Below are positions 41,581 through 51,008 of a stretch of 64,000 bases of DNA, piece by piece. The stretch covers positions 28,469-92,468 of the forward strand of contig NZ_AOIU01000048.1 of assembly GCF_000337455.1 (NCBI RefSeq). The letters are read 5' to 3'. Source of the stretch: Halosimplex carlsbadense 2-9-1. Lineage in GTDB: Archaea > Halobacteriota > Halobacteria > Halobacteriales > Haloarculaceae. The notes under the pieces were generated by a model. It was given only the letters and a program-made list of their open reading frames with translations. It ran no database searches and was not told the DNA's origin. Both the position numbers and the translations under genes were made by a program. Each line of letters starts with the position of its first letter. Position 1 is the first letter of the stretch.

Positions 41581-42486
41581 ATGGACGGGACACCGTCCGA
41601 CGCCGGCGGGGAGGCTCGTGGGGGTTCCACGCGCATTCGCTGGCTGCGCTCGAATCCCGCCCGTACGCTGGCACTCGCGCTCGCCCTGGCCGGCGTCGCC
41701 GCCGTCGCGGCCGCCCGAGTCCGCCTCGACCGCGCGACGACGCGACGCGTCGATGCACTCCTGAGCGCCGCACACGCCCCGACCGACGAGGTTCGACGCG
41801 GCGACTACGCCGACCTGCCGGCGCCGGTCCGTCGCTACTTCGACGCCACCGTCACCGAGGGCCGGTCGCACGTCCGCACGGCGCGACTCGAACAGCGCGG
41901 CGAGTTCCGACTCGGCGGCTCTTCGGGGTCGTGGAAGCCGATGCGGGCGACCCAGCACTACGCGGTCGACCCGCCGGGGTTCGTGTGGGACGCGACGATT
42001 GCGATGGCGCCGCTGGTCCCCGCGCGCGTCGTCGACGCCTACGAGCGCGGCGAGGGGTCGCTGCGCGCGCTCGTCTACTCGACGGTCCCGGTGGCCGAGG
42101 CCGACCCGGGGCCGGCGCTGGACGAGGGGGAACTGCTCCGGTATCTCGCCGAGGCGGTGTGGTTCCCGACTGCGTTGCTGCCGGCCGCGGGCGTCGAGTG
42201 GACCACCGTCGACGACCGATCGGCCCGCGCGACGCTCGACGACCGCGCCACGACCGCTTCGGTCGTCTTCCACTTCGACGGGGACGGGCTCGTCGACCGG
42301 GTCACCGTCGACGAACGGTACCGCCGGGAGACCGACGACTACGCCCCCTGGACCGGCCGGTTCGGCCGATACCGGTGGGTCGACGGGATGCGTGTCCCGA
42401 CGGAGGCGTCCGTCGAGTGGGTGACCGCCGACGGTCCGTTTCCCTACTGGCGCGCGCAGATCACGGCGGTCGAGTACGAGCCCTGA
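41581..42486 (+). CDS. DUF6544/DUF6920-like protein
   Basis: This 301-residue protein has one N-terminal membrane helix (about 25-45). The rest contains LPAPVRRYFDATVTEG and a central beta-rich part (MRATQHYAVDPPGFVWDATIAM and FRLGGSSGSWKPM), the pattern of the DUF6544/DUF6920 family, thought to be a lipocalin-like fold. DERYRRETDDYAPWTGRFGRYRWVDGMRVPTEASVEW near the end is part of it. Its ATG follows the stop of the DUF998 gene without a gap, so translation is coupled. Function is unknown; a lipid- or envelope-related role is a guess from context. Confidence 0.72.
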   Translation: MDGTPSDAGGEARGGSTRIRWLRSNPARTLALALALAGVAAVAAARVRLDRATTRRVDALLSAAHAPTDEVRRGDYADLPAPVRRYFDATVTEGRSHVRTARLEQRGEFRLGGSSGSWKPMRATQHYAVDPPGFVWDATIAMAPLVPARVVDAYERGEGSLRALVYSTVPVAEADPGPALDEGELLRYLAEAVWFPTALLPAAGVEWTTVDDRSARATLDDRATTASVVFHFDGDGLVDRVTVDERYRRETDDYAPWTGRFGRYRWVDGMRVPTEASVEWVTADGPFPYWRAQITAVEYEP

Positions 42487-42509
42487 GGAGTCGCGGCGGC
42501 CGGCCCGCG

Positions 42510-43763
42510 TCAGGCGTTCCCGTCGATTTCCTCCAGCGCGTCGGTCGCCAGGTCGCCGAGTTCGCCGGCCTCGATGTGGGAGTACCGTTCGCGAACCATC
42601 TCCTCGGAGTTGTCGAGATAGCGAGCGGCGACCGTGTAGCCGAACGAGCGGACGAGTACCTCGCCCATGCCGCGGCGGCCGCCGTGGGGCGCGAGGTAGT
42701 CGTGTTTCGCGTGGTCGACCGAGACGCCGGCCGCGTCGGTGAGCCGCCGCAGGATCGACCGGGCGCCGTCGGTCGTCAGAGACGGCGGGCGAACGTCCGC
42801 GTCCAGCGCCAGCAGGAGGTCCCGGGCGTGCTCGTCCCTGTGGGCCTCGATATCTTCTGGCCGGTGGCCCCTGTCGGCCAGCGCTTCTTCCACGAGCGCC
42901 CCGAGCGTCCGCCGGTCGAGGGTGGGGAAGACGGGCCAGCGGTCGTCCGGCGGGTCGACGAGCCGGCGGTAGTTCCGCAGCGGCGCGACCACGGGGTCGG
43001 GGAGGCTCGCGGCGTCCCACTGCTGTTTCTTCCGGTAGACCTCCATGCTCCCGTCGTCGAGGTCGATCTCGCCCCAGCGGACGCCCCGCCGTCGGGGGTC
43101 GTCGGGGTCCCGGAGCAGTTCGCCGACGCGGACGGCCGTGTACGCGAGGACGACGACGAGCGCGCGGTCCCTGGCGGCTCGCAGCGCCTCGTAGCGGGCC
43201 CGCTGGCGGTCGAGCGGGTCCTGCCCGCTCTCGTCACCACCGTCGCCGTCGCTCCGGCGGTCGGCGAACGCCTCGATCGCCTCGCGCGCCCGCTCGTCGA
43301 CGTGGCGGGTGAGTTCGTGGCGCTGCTCGGGCGACCACGCCTGCTGGTCACCGGGCTTGCGCCCGTCGTCGGCCGGGAGCGGTGCCGTCGCGCTGGCCCG
43401 CTGGGCGTAGTGGACGGCGAGGTACCCCTCGTTGACGCACCAGCCGCACCACGCCGAGACGTAGGCGTAGTAGGTCCGCACCGTGTTCCCCTTCAACCCG
43501 CGGTCGCCCGCGAGGTGGCGCGCGTACTCGCGGAACACCCGTTCGTCCAGATCGGCGAAAGTCGGGTCGCGGTCGGTCCCCTCGGCGAGTCCCTTCCAGT
43601 CGTCGCTCCCGCCGTCGCCCGCCGCCCACGCGGCGAAGCGGTCGAGTTCCCGCGCGGCGTTGCGCCGGTAGTTGCCGCCCTCGCCGCCGCGACCTTTCCC
43701 CTTGTCCTGGAGGTATCGCTCGAACGTCTCGACGAGCGGCGTCGACTCCCCGCGGGCGGTCAC
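42510..43763 (-). CDS. Tyrosine recombinase/integrase
   Basis: This 417-residue protein has a SAM-like N-terminal core-binding domain (about 10-115; TVRTYYAYVSAWCGWCVNEGYL) and a catalytic domain. The catalytic residues are R212 (TAVRVGELL), H360-x-x-R363 (HGGR) and Y394 (RERYSHIEAGE), in the canonical order. The start is a GTG at 43763. The chromosomal form of this haloarchaeal family is often not linked to a provirus, and here no terminal repeats, tRNA or phage genes are visible nearby. It could resolve replicon dimers or be a relic of an integrative element. Confidence 0.88.
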   Translation of the reverse strand: MTARGESTPLVETFERYLQDKGKGRGGEGGNYRRNAARELDRFAAWAAGDGGSDDWKGLAEGTDRDPTFADLDERVFREYARHLAGDRGLKGNTVRTYYAYVSAWCGWCVNEGYLAVHYAQRASATAPLPADDGRKPGDQQAWSPEQRHELTRHVDERAREAIEAFADRRSDGDGGDESGQDPLDRQRARYEALRAARDRALVVVLAYTAVRVGELLRDPDDPRRRGVRWGEIDLDDGSMEVYRKKQQWDAASLPDPVVAPLRNYRRLVDPPDDRWPVFPTLDRRTLGALVEEALADRGHRPEDIEAHRDEHARDLLLALDADVRPPSLTTDGARSILRRLTDAAGVSVDHAKHDYLAPHGGRRGMGEVLVRSFGYTVAARYLDNSEEMVRERYSHIEAGELGDLATDALEEIDGNA

Positions 43764-43898
43764 TGTTCGCCCCCTCGTCGTCCCCGGGTCGGTCGCCTCT
43801 CGGAACCGCCGCTTCGGGGGTCCGCGCGAGCGTCCCGCGTCCGTCGTCCTGTCATCTCCCGGAGGGAGGGCGCTCGGGGACTTGAAACTTGGTCGTGA

Positions 43899-44564
43899 CT
43901 AGTCCGCGTCGACGACGACCGCGACCTCGTTGCGCCGGAGCACCGGGAGGGTGCCCGGTCCGTCGTAGCCCATGTAGAACGGGTCGCCGACGGTCGCGAC
44001 GCCCGCTCGCTCCAGCGACGCCGTGAGTCGGCCGGCCTCGCGGTCGATCCGTTTGTCCGTGGGCCGCCAGCGGAACCGCCGGACAGCGAGCGTCCGCTCG
44101 GGGATCGCGACCAGTTCGACCGAGCCGTCGGTCGGCCGCGGCGCGGACTCGTGGTCGTACTCCGTCGGGAGGAAAAACGCCATCCGGACGCCCGCCTCAG
44201 TCTCGACGGTCTCGACGGGCGCGGTCATGGGGATCTTCCGACCGCCGCCACCGCGGGCCGCCCGCTCGCCCGTGCTCGCTGCGTCGCCGTCGGCCACCTC
44301 GACGGGAGCGGTCATCGCGATCTCCGCGTCGCCCTCGTTGGCGCCCGAGATGTACCGGAAAAGCCGCCGGAACGCCTCGTTTCTGGAGGGCGCGACAGTC
44401 TCGACGGCGACCGAAGCCGGGTACCGACGCAGCTCCGCGTCGTCGATACGGGCGACCGTCGTGTACGGGACGGTGTCGGTCGTCGACCGCTGGTACAGCG
44501 TCCAGGCGCCCGCGGCTACCGCCAGTCCGGCCAACCCGCCCGCGACCGTTCGGATGCGAACCAT
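43899..44564 (-). CDS. SOUL heme-binding family protein
   Basis: This 221-residue protein begins with one membrane helix (about residues 5-22, GGLAGLAVAAGAWTLY). The SOUL-domain pattern follows: VPYTTVARIDDAELRRYPASVAVETV, ISGANEGDAEIAMTAPVEV (with MTAPVE repeated later), and a C-terminal YMGYDGPGTLPVLRRNEVAV. SOUL proteins bind heme or act in porphyrin handling in eukaryotes and archaea. The repeated MTAPV motif is characteristic. The gene stands alone, its start near 44564 facing a 560-base spacer. Confidence 0.86.
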   Translation of the reverse strand: MVRIRTVAGGLAGLAVAAGAWTLYQRSTTDTVPYTTVARIDDAELRRYPASVAVETVAPSRNEAFRRLFRYISGANEGDAEIAMTAPVEVADGDAASTGERAARGGGGRKIPMTAPVETVETEAGVRMAFFLPTEYDHESAPRPTDGSVELVAIPERTLAVRRFRWRPTDKRIDREAGRLTASLERAGVATVGDPFYMGYDGPGTLPVLRRNEVAVVVDAD

Positions 44565-45130
44565 GCTCCCCGTAGGGTGCGAACGGCGATAACCGCGTCG
44601 CTGGGCCGTGCAAGTGATCGCTCTCTCACGGTCGCGTCTCCCGCGGCGGGCTTGGACGGAACCGACTCTGGGTCCGCCCGGACCTCTCAGAAATATTCGA
44701 CAACTCATTTCTCGCAAACGCTTGTCTATTCGAACGCCGATTCAAATCGATTCCGAGGGGTTCGTCCGGCGGCCAGCGCGTCGCTCTCGAAACGAGAATA
44801 GCTGATAGGCGCTCTGAATGGCCTGAAAACGCGATGGGGTCCCGTTGTCGCCGATCCGTCTGGGGCCGACGAATCGTCGGGCCCTTTCGTCCGTTCGAAC
44901 CGGTAGGCCCGCGAGATCCCGGTCAGTGTCCGCCGACCGGGACGGATACCGTCACCGCGGTCGTTCCAGTATCCCGACCGTCACGATCCGATCTATGTCT
45001 GAATCCGATACTGAACAGCGATTTAATCTGTCTCCGACCTATCCTTCCGCCGGCAGAGCGGGGTCGATGGTCCGGGCAGATCGCCCGCCGGCCGGGCAAG
45101 CTTTACTACGGCGCCGCCGCTCGGACGGGT
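44565..45130. other. Spacer upstream of the amidohydrolase, with TATA box at 45100-45108
   Basis: No supported gene in 566 bases. A short frame starting at 44995 (MSESDTEQRFNL) has a plausible beginning but stops making sense within about 25 codons, so it may be a remnant. AGCTTTACTA at 45099-45108 is a good TATA element, 27 bases upstream of the ATG at 45131, implying leaderless transcription. Confidence 0.5.
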
Positions 45131-46003
45131 ATGGTACTCGATACGCATACCCACGCGTGGGGGCCGGCGAGCGCCGACCACCCGTGGGTCAACGGCCCGC
45201 TCTTGGAGGCGGTCGGCGAGTTCGACGTACACACGGTCTACACGGCCGAGCGGTTGCTCGGCGACATGGACCGGGCCGGGGTCGACGAGGCGGTCGTCGT
45301 CGGCTACCCGTTGCCCGAGTGGACGGACAACTACTACACCCGGGCGGTCGCGGCCGAGCACGACCGCCTCTACGGGGTCGTGATGGTCGACCCGTTCGCC
45401 GAGGACGCCGCCGCTCACCTGCGCGAGTGCATGGCCGTCGACGGGGTCGTCGGCGTCCGCCTCGGGGCGGCCTGCCCGTACGATCGGATGTGGGAGACGT
45501 TCGACCCGAGCGCCACGTGGCTGCGCGACGCTATCGAGGAGCGGGCGTTCTGGGAGGCCGCCGTCGAGACGGACGCGGCCGTCCAGATCCTCTGTGACCA
45601 CGGCCAACTGGACCAGGCGCTCGAACTCGTCGAGGCCTATCCCGAGCTGACCTACCTGTTCGACCACTTCGCCCACGCCGGTCCGGGGACGCCGACCGAC
45701 GAGGGGACGTTCGCTCGATTCGCCGACCTCGCCGAGTACGACGGCGTCGCGGTGAAGGTCTCGGAGGCCTCCCACGCCTCCGACGAGACGTTCCCATACG
45801 CGGACATGCACGACCACGTCCGATGGCTCCTCGACCGATTCGGGCGCGAGCGAGTGGTCTGGGGGTCGGACTATCCGAACGTCAGCGACGTGGCGACCTA
45901 CGGCGAGAGCCGCCACTGGCTCCGCCACGTCGACGGGCTCTCGGAGGCCGACCGGACCTGGCTCACCGGCCGGTCGTTCAGCCGGCACGTCGGCCTCGAC
46001 TGA
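45131..46003 (+). CDS. Amidohydrolase-2 family protein, possible sugar lactonase
   Basis: This 290-residue protein has the amidohydrolase-2 (COG3618-like) TIM barrel: THTHAWGP at residues 5-12 (metal-binding HxH), a mid-chain His in LCDHGQLDQ, a second His in LFDHFAHAGPG, and the C-terminal WGSDYPN with its metal-binding Asp. The family contains L-fuconolactone and L-rhamnonolactone hydrolases, decarboxylases and others. In front of a rhamnosidase gene and 15 kb before an L-rhamnonate dehydratase, a rhamnonolactonase role is the most economical guess but not proven. A TATA box is 27 bases upstream of the ATG. Confidence 0.8.
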   Translation: MVLDTHTHAWGPASADHPWVNGPLLEAVGEFDVHTVYTAERLLGDMDRAGVDEAVVVGYPLPEWTDNYYTRAVAAEHDRLYGVVMVDPFAEDAAAHLRECMAVDGVVGVRLGAACPYDRMWETFDPSATWLRDAIEERAFWEAAVETDAAVQILCDHGQLDQALELVEAYPELTYLFDHFAHAGPGTPTDEGTFARFADLAEYDGVAVKVSEASHASDETFPYADMHDHVRWLLDRFGRERVVWGSDYPNVSDVATYGESRHWLRHVDGLSEADRTWLTGRSFSRHVGLD

Positions 46004-46517
46004 CGGCCACGCCCCGTTCGTGGGGAGCGAGACGACCGACGGAAACCGCCCGTGAGCGGCCGCCCGCGACCACCTCCTCGGACGCCCGTCGATCCATCCC
46101 GTCCAGATGCTCGATCACGGTCCTCGCGCCGACCGAGTCGCTTCGAGCCGATCGATTCGTTTCCGGCCCACCGAGCTGTCTCCGGCGCTCCCGGAAAGAT
46201 TCCGCCACTGCCGGAAACACGCCGCCGCCCACACCCGCCAGCGCCGGCGGTCCTCGACCGAACACGCAGACTGCACTCCGATCCCGCCAACGCTTCCGGG
46301 AGTACCGGAAAAATCGATGCGATGCGATTACAGTGTTATGGCTGTAATTTGTTGGCGGGAACTCGATGTACTACCGATCAGAGCGCAAGAGCGTGGATAC
46401 ACGCCGCATCCCCGGCTTTCCGCTATGACCGGAAGCGCTATTCCCCGACGGATCGACGGAAACGAGGCGCCGACCGGGAGGATACACTTATGTGCGCGAC
46501 CGAGGGTACAGGTAGTA
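46004..46517. other. Regulatory spacer upstream of the rhamnosidase
   Basis: No gene is visible in 514 bases. It contains several copies of CCGGAA (46191, 46211, 46305) and a perfect inverted repeat ATTACAG-N8-CTGTAAT at 46327-46348. GATACACTTATG at 46481-46492 is the likely TATA box, about 30 bases before the ATG at 46518. The palindrome lies about 140 bases upstream of it, so it might be a distal operator. Confidence 0.5.
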
Positions 46518-49500
46518 ATGTCCGGAGAGCACGTCACGCCGACAGCGCTCAGCGTCGAGTTCAGACCGTCCCCGTCGGACGTTTCCGAGGACCGGCCGCG
46601 GTTCTCGTGGAGGGTCCCCGACCCCGGCTGGGGCGACGGCCAGGCGGCCTATCGGCTCCGGGTGGCGTCGTCGCCGACGGGACTCGACGGCGACGCGCTG
46701 TGGGACAGCGGGCGCGTCGCGTCCGACCGGACGACGGCCGTCCCGTACGACGGCCCGCCGCTCGCGGCGGACGCGACGTACTACTGGACGGTGACCGTCT
46801 GGAACGACGCGGGGGACCGCTCCGAGCCGGCCGAGCCGGCCGAGTTCGGGACTGCGCCCGACGGCTGGTCGGGCGACTGGATCACTCACCAGCCCGACGG
46901 CGGCGATTCGAACGGCTACCGGAGCCGCTGGCGCGACCCCGACGACGACCCGACGGAGTGGGTCGGCGTCGACCTCGGTGGCGAACGGGAGATCGACGCG
47001 GTCGAGCTGTACCCCGCGGAGCCGTTCACCGACACCGCGACGCCCGACGGCTGGACCGTGACCGCCGACGACACGGAGGAGACGTACCTCGACGCGACGA
47101 CGGCCCAGGGACCGGTGGCGTTCGGCTTCCCCGACCGCTACCGCGTCGAGGTGGCCGACGACCCGTCGTTCGCGGACGCCCGGACCGTCGTCGACGCGAC
47201 CGACGCCGACCGGCCCGACCCGCGCCGCGAGCCCGTCGTTCACGATATCGACGGCGCGACGGCCGGCTACGTCCGCGTGACCGCGACCGCGCTCGAATCG
47301 TTCGATCCCGACGACGACGGTCTCGCGGAGTCGTTCGACGCCTGGGCGGTGTTCGCGCTCGCGGCGCTGTCGGTCCGGGACGAGTCGGGCGACGACCTCG
47401 CGCGCGGCCGCCCCGTCACGGCGTCGTCGAGCGTCGAGACGGAGACGTGGGGGGCCGACCGGCTCACTGACGGCCGCACCGAATCGACGATGACGGGGAC
47501 CTCGCCGCTACTCCGAAGGGAGTTCGATCTGGCGAAACCGGTCGCGAGCGCCCGGGCGCGGTTCGTCGGGTTGGGCTACGGCGAACTGTACTGCAACGGC
47601 GAGCGGGCGTCCGACGACGCGCTGAACCCGGGATGGACCCAGTACGACGAACGCGTCCTCTACTCGACCTACGAGGTCGGCGAGCACCTCTCCGAGGGGA
47701 CGAACGCGATAGGGATCTGGCTCGGCCGCGGCTGGTTCGCGCGGTCGGCCCGACAGTGGCTCTCGGCCGGCTCGCCGCGGGCGCGCCTCGACCTCACCGT
47801 CGAGTTCGAGGACGGGACGACGACCACCGTCTCGACGGGACCCGACTGGCGGGCCGCTCCGAGCCCCGTCGTCGAGAACGACGTCTACGAGGGCGAGACC
47901 TACGACGCCCGCCGCGAACGACCGGGGTGGGCACGGGCCGGCTTCGACGACGCCGACTGGGAGTCGGTCGCGGTCGCCGACCCGCCCGCCGGGACGCCCG
48001 CGCCCCAGCGGACCGACCCGATCCGGGTCACCGAGACCAGAGCGCCCGTCGCCATCGTCGACCACGAGGACGGCCCGATCGTCGACTTCGGGCAGAACCA
48101 CACCGGCTGGCTCTCGATCGATGTCGCGGGCGGCGAGCCCGGCGACGAGGTCGTCCTCCGCCACGCGGAGGCGCTGGACGAGTCGGGCGGTCTGCGCACG
48201 GTCGACCTCCGGTCGGCCGACGCCACCGACACCTACGTCGTCGGCGAGGGTGAGAGCACCTACGAGCCGCGGTTCACCTACCACGGCTACCGCTACGCGC
48301 AGGTGTCGGGCTACCCGGGCGAACTCACCGTCGACGACGTGCGCTCGCGGGTCGTCCACACGGATTTCGATCCCTCGGGGACGTTCGCCTGCTCGAACGA
48401 GGACCTGACCGCCGTCCAGTCGAACGCCCGCTGGGGACTGCGGAGCAACGCCCACAGCGTCCCGACGGACTGCCCCCAGCGCGACGAGCGGATGGGGTTC
48501 ACCGGCGACGGCCACGTCGCCGCCCGGGCGCTCCAGTACAACTTCGACGCCGCCACCTTCCACGGGAAGTGGACCAGGGACCACCGCGACACGCAGTCGC
48601 GCCACGGCTACGTCCCCTCGAAGTGTCCCCACGGTCGGCTCCCGGCGGTGGCCGACCCGTCGTGGACCGTCTCGCTGCTGGCGATACCGTGGCACCGCTA
48701 CCGGTTCTACGGCGACGAGAGCGTCCTGCGGCGCAACTACGAATCGTTCCGCCGCTACGTCGAGTACTGGAACTCGGTGGCCGAGGACGGCCTGCTCCCC
48801 GACGAACGCGCCGGCTTCGGCGACTGGGTCGCTCTGGAGAATACGGACGGCCGCCGGGGGGAACCCACCGACTTCTTCACGAACGCCTACTATCACCGCA
48901 GCGTCTCCCTGCTCGCGAAGATCGCCGGCGCGCTGGGGATCGACGACCACGCGGGCCGCTACGCCGAGCGGGCGGCCGCGGTCGCCGACGCGTTCAACGA
49001 CCGGTACTTCGACGCCGACGCGGCCGCCTACGAGGCGCGGACCCAGGCCACGTACGCGCTCCCGGTCTTCTTCGGGATCACGCCCGAGGACCGGGTCGAC
49101 GAAGTCGTCGCCAACCTCGCCGAGAACGTCGAGGCCGACGGGCGTAAACTGAAGACCGGATTCCTCGGGACGCGACCGCTACTCGCGGTCCTGAGCGACC
49201 ACGGCCACGCCGACCTGGCCTACGAGGTCGTGAGCGACCCCGCGTTCCCCGGCTGGGTGTACATGCTCCGCGAAGGCGCGACGACGGTGTGGGAGCGCTG
49301 GGACAGCGACAGCGACGAGCACGTCGGCGGACGGATGAACTCGCTCAACCACTCCCCGTTCGCCTGCGTCTCCGAGTGGTTCTACGAGCACCTCGCCGGC
49401 ATCGACGTGCGTTTGGGCGCCGACGACTACCGCGTCGCGGTCGCCCCCTCGTTCGTCGGCGACCTCGACTGGGCCGAGGGGAGCGTCGACACGCCGCTGG

Positions 49501-49784
49501 GTCCCGTCGAGTCGCGGTGGGAGCGGACCGACACCGGCCACGAACTCGCCGTCGAGATCCCCTGGAACGCCGAGGGTCGCGTCTCCGTCCCGCTGGACGA
49601 GGACGCGTCGGCCGTCCGCGTCGACGGGGAACTGCTCTGGCACGACGGTTCCGCCGACGGGGACGGCGACGAGGCTGCCGACGCGACCGATCCCGGGCGG
49701 TCGGGTGTCGAAGCGGTCGGCCGGAACGCCGACCGCCTCGAAGTCGCTACCGGGTCGGGGTCCTATCGGTTCACCGTCGAGTGA
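46518..49784 (+). CDS. GH78 alpha-L-rhamnosidase
   Basis: This 1088-residue protein removes terminal alpha-L-rhamnose from glycosides. An N-terminal Ig-like domain (to about 115) is followed by a discoidin-like insert (about 120-310), the Bac_rhamnosid_N module near 335-420 (ARARFVGLGYGELYCNGERA), a concanavalin-like module (GPIVDFGQNHTGWLSIDVAGG, about 515) and the six-hairpin catalytic domain. SVPTDCPQRDERMGFTGDGH lies near residue 646, and its DER Glu matches the general acid of GH78. TTVWERWDS, near residue 922, supplies the candidate base Glu. A C-terminal beta domain ends the protein. No signal peptide is visible, so it should act in the cytoplasm on imported oligosaccharides. The ATG at 46518 fits a leaderless promoter. 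Confidence 0.93.
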   Translation: MSGEHVTPTALSVEFRPSPSDVSEDRPRFSWRVPDPGWGDGQAAYRLRVASSPTGLDGDALWDSGRVASDRTTAVPYDGPPLAADATYYWTVTVWNDAGDRSEPAEPAEFGTAPDGWSGDWITHQPDGGDSNGYRSRWRDPDDDPTEWVGVDLGGEREIDAVELYPAEPFTDTATPDGWTVTADDTEETYLDATTAQGPVAFGFPDRYRVEVADDPSFADARTVVDATDADRPDPRREPVVHDIDGATAGYVRVTATALESFDPDDDGLAESFDAWAVFALAALSVRDESGDDLARGRPVTASSSVETETWGADRLTDGRTESTMTGTSPLLRREFDLAKPVASARARFVGLGYGELYCNGERASDDALNPGWTQYDERVLYSTYEVGEHLSEGTNAIGIWLGRGWFARSARQWLSAGSPRARLDLTVEFEDGTTTTVSTGPDWRAAPSPVVENDVYEGETYDARRERPGWARAGFDDADWESVAVADPPAGTPAPQRTDPIRVTETRAPVAIVDHEDGPIVDFGQNHTGWLSIDVAGGEPGDEVVLRHAEALDESGGLRTVDLRSADATDTYVVGEGESTYEPRFTYHGYRYAQVSGYPGELTVDDVRSRVVHTDFDPSGTFACSNEDLTAVQSNARWGLRSNAHSVPTDCPQRDERMGFTGDGHVAARALQYNFDAATFHGKWTRDHRDTQSRHGYVPSKCPHGRLPAVADPSWTVSLLAIPWHRYRFYGDESVLRRNYESFRRYVEYWNSVAEDGLLPDERAGFGDWVALENTDGRRGEPTDFFTNAYYHRSVSLLAKIAGALGIDDHAGRYAERAAAVADAFNDRYFDADAAAYEARTQATYALPVFFGITPEDRVDEVVANLAENVEADGRKLKTGFLGTRPLLAVLSDHGHADLAYEVVSDPAFPGWVYMLREGATTVWERWDSDSDEHVGGRMNSLNHSPFACVSEWFYEHLAGIDVRLGADDYRVAVAPSFVGDLDWAEGSVDTPLGPVESRWERTDTGHELAVEIPWNAEGRVSVPLDEDASAVRVDGELLWHDGSADGDGDEAADATDPGRSGVEAVGRNADRLEVATGSGSYRFTVE

Positions 49785-49934
49785 GAAGGTGCGCGAGCGT
49801 GTGGCGCGGACGGAACGGCCGCGATGGCCGCCGTCGCCTCGCCCACTATCCCCGGAACGGCCCGGTCTCCGGCGGTCGAAGCGGGTTCTTCCGGCACCCG
49901 CAGCTTTAGGTCGTGGGCGGTGTCTCTCCGAACG

Positions 49935-50909
49935 ATGTCGTCCGAAGCGACTCTGCGAGAGCGAGCCGAAGCACGGGGTATCGAGTTCGGGGCCGCGCTG
50001 TCGGCGGCCCCGCTGCGCGAGGACAGCAACTACTGGAACACGGCACGGACCGAGTTCACGAGCGTCACCACGTCGAGCGAGCTGAAGATGGGGCCGCTGC
50101 GTCCCTCGCCGAAGACCTACGACTTCTCGGACGCCGACGCCATCGTCGACTTCGGGAACGAGTACGACATGGCCGTCCGCGGCCACACCCTCGTCTGGCA
50201 CACCCAGAAGCCCGACTGGTTCCAGGAGTGGGACTACTCCGGCGACCAGGTCCGCGACTTCCTGCGCGACCACGTTCGCACGGTCGCGGGCCGGTACGGG
50301 ACGCGGATCGACGCCTGGGACGTGGTCAACGAGGCCGTCCACGAGGACGGGTCGATGCGGGAGTCGGTGTGGTACGAGGGGATGGGCCCCGAGTACGTCG
50401 AGAAGGCCTTCGAGTGGGCCGCCGAGGTGACCGACTCGGACCTGTTCTACAACGACTACGACATCCCGACCGAACCGGAGAAAGCCGACGCCGTCTACGA
50501 CCTCCTCGCGGATTTCCGCGACCGCGGCGTCCCCGTCGACGGTATCGGGCTCCAGCTCCACGGGATCGGGAGCCAGGCCGACCCCGCGGACGTCGCCGAC
50601 ACCGTCCGCCGGTTCCGCGACCTCGGACTCGACGTTCACGTCACCGAACTCGACGTGGCCTACGAGGTCGGCTCGGTCCCCGACGACCCGCTCGCCGCCC
50701 AGGCGGAGTACTACCGCGCCCTCGTGGAGGCCTGCGTCGACGCCGGCGTCGATTCGATCACCACCTGGGGAGTCAACGACGGCAACTCCTGGGTGCGTGA
50801 CTTCTACAAGGCCGAGGAGCGGTTCACGATCGACCCGCTGCTGTTCGACCGGAAGTGCGACCCCAAACCCGCCTACCACGCGGTCAAAGCGGCCCTCTTC
50901 GAAGCGTGA
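49935..50909 (+). CDS. GH10 endo-1,4-beta-xylanase (cytoplasmic)
   Basis: This 324-residue protein is a single GH10 TIM barrel. The acid/base is E133 in WDVVNEAVHE and the nucleophile is E238 in VHVTELDVAY. Typical TSSELKMGPLRP, GHTLVWHTQKPDWF and GVNDGNSW stretches are in the usual positions. It has neither a signal peptide nor a carbohydrate-binding module, unlike most secreted xylanases. An intracellular GH10 enzyme usually cuts short xylo-oligosaccharides or glycosides after import, which matches the ABC importer that follows. The ATG at 49935 begins MSSEATLRERAEARGIEFG. The gene follows the rhamnosidase after 150 bases. Confidence 0.92.
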   Translation: MSSEATLRERAEARGIEFGAALSAAPLREDSNYWNTARTEFTSVTTSSELKMGPLRPSPKTYDFSDADAIVDFGNEYDMAVRGHTLVWHTQKPDWFQEWDYSGDQVRDFLRDHVRTVAGRYGTRIDAWDVVNEAVHEDGSMRESVWYEGMGPEYVEKAFEWAAEVTDSDLFYNDYDIPTEPEKADAVYDLLADFRDRGVPVDGIGLQLHGIGSQADPADVADTVRRFRDLGLDVHVTELDVAYEVGSVPDDPLAAQAEYYRALVEACVDAGVDSITTWGVNDGNSWVRDFYKAEERFTIDPLLFDRKCDPKPAYHAVKAALFEA

Positions 50910-50979
50910 CCCATCCCACCGGGGTCGGGACGCGGAACGCCGACTCGCCGCCCGAACTGGCCGCCGACGAACCTGTCTT

Positions 50980-51008
50980 CGAACCACCAGTTCGGGCTAG
51001 CTTTTTAT
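50980..51008 (+). promoter_or_regulatory. Promoter and CGAAC-N5-GTTCG palindrome upstream of the PhyH gene
   Basis: CTTTTTATG at 51000-51008 is a TATA element, preceded by CGAACcaccaGTTCG at 50980-50994. The expected transcript start is near 51030, which overlaps the annotated coding start and argues that translation may really begin at the GTG at 51031 or the ATG at 51076. Confidence 0.5.

Noticed and set aside
44995-45100. Short frame starting MSESDTEQRFNL upstream of the amidohydrolase
   Set aside because: It loses coding bias after about 25 codons and runs into the amidohydrolase promoter; at most a remnant.
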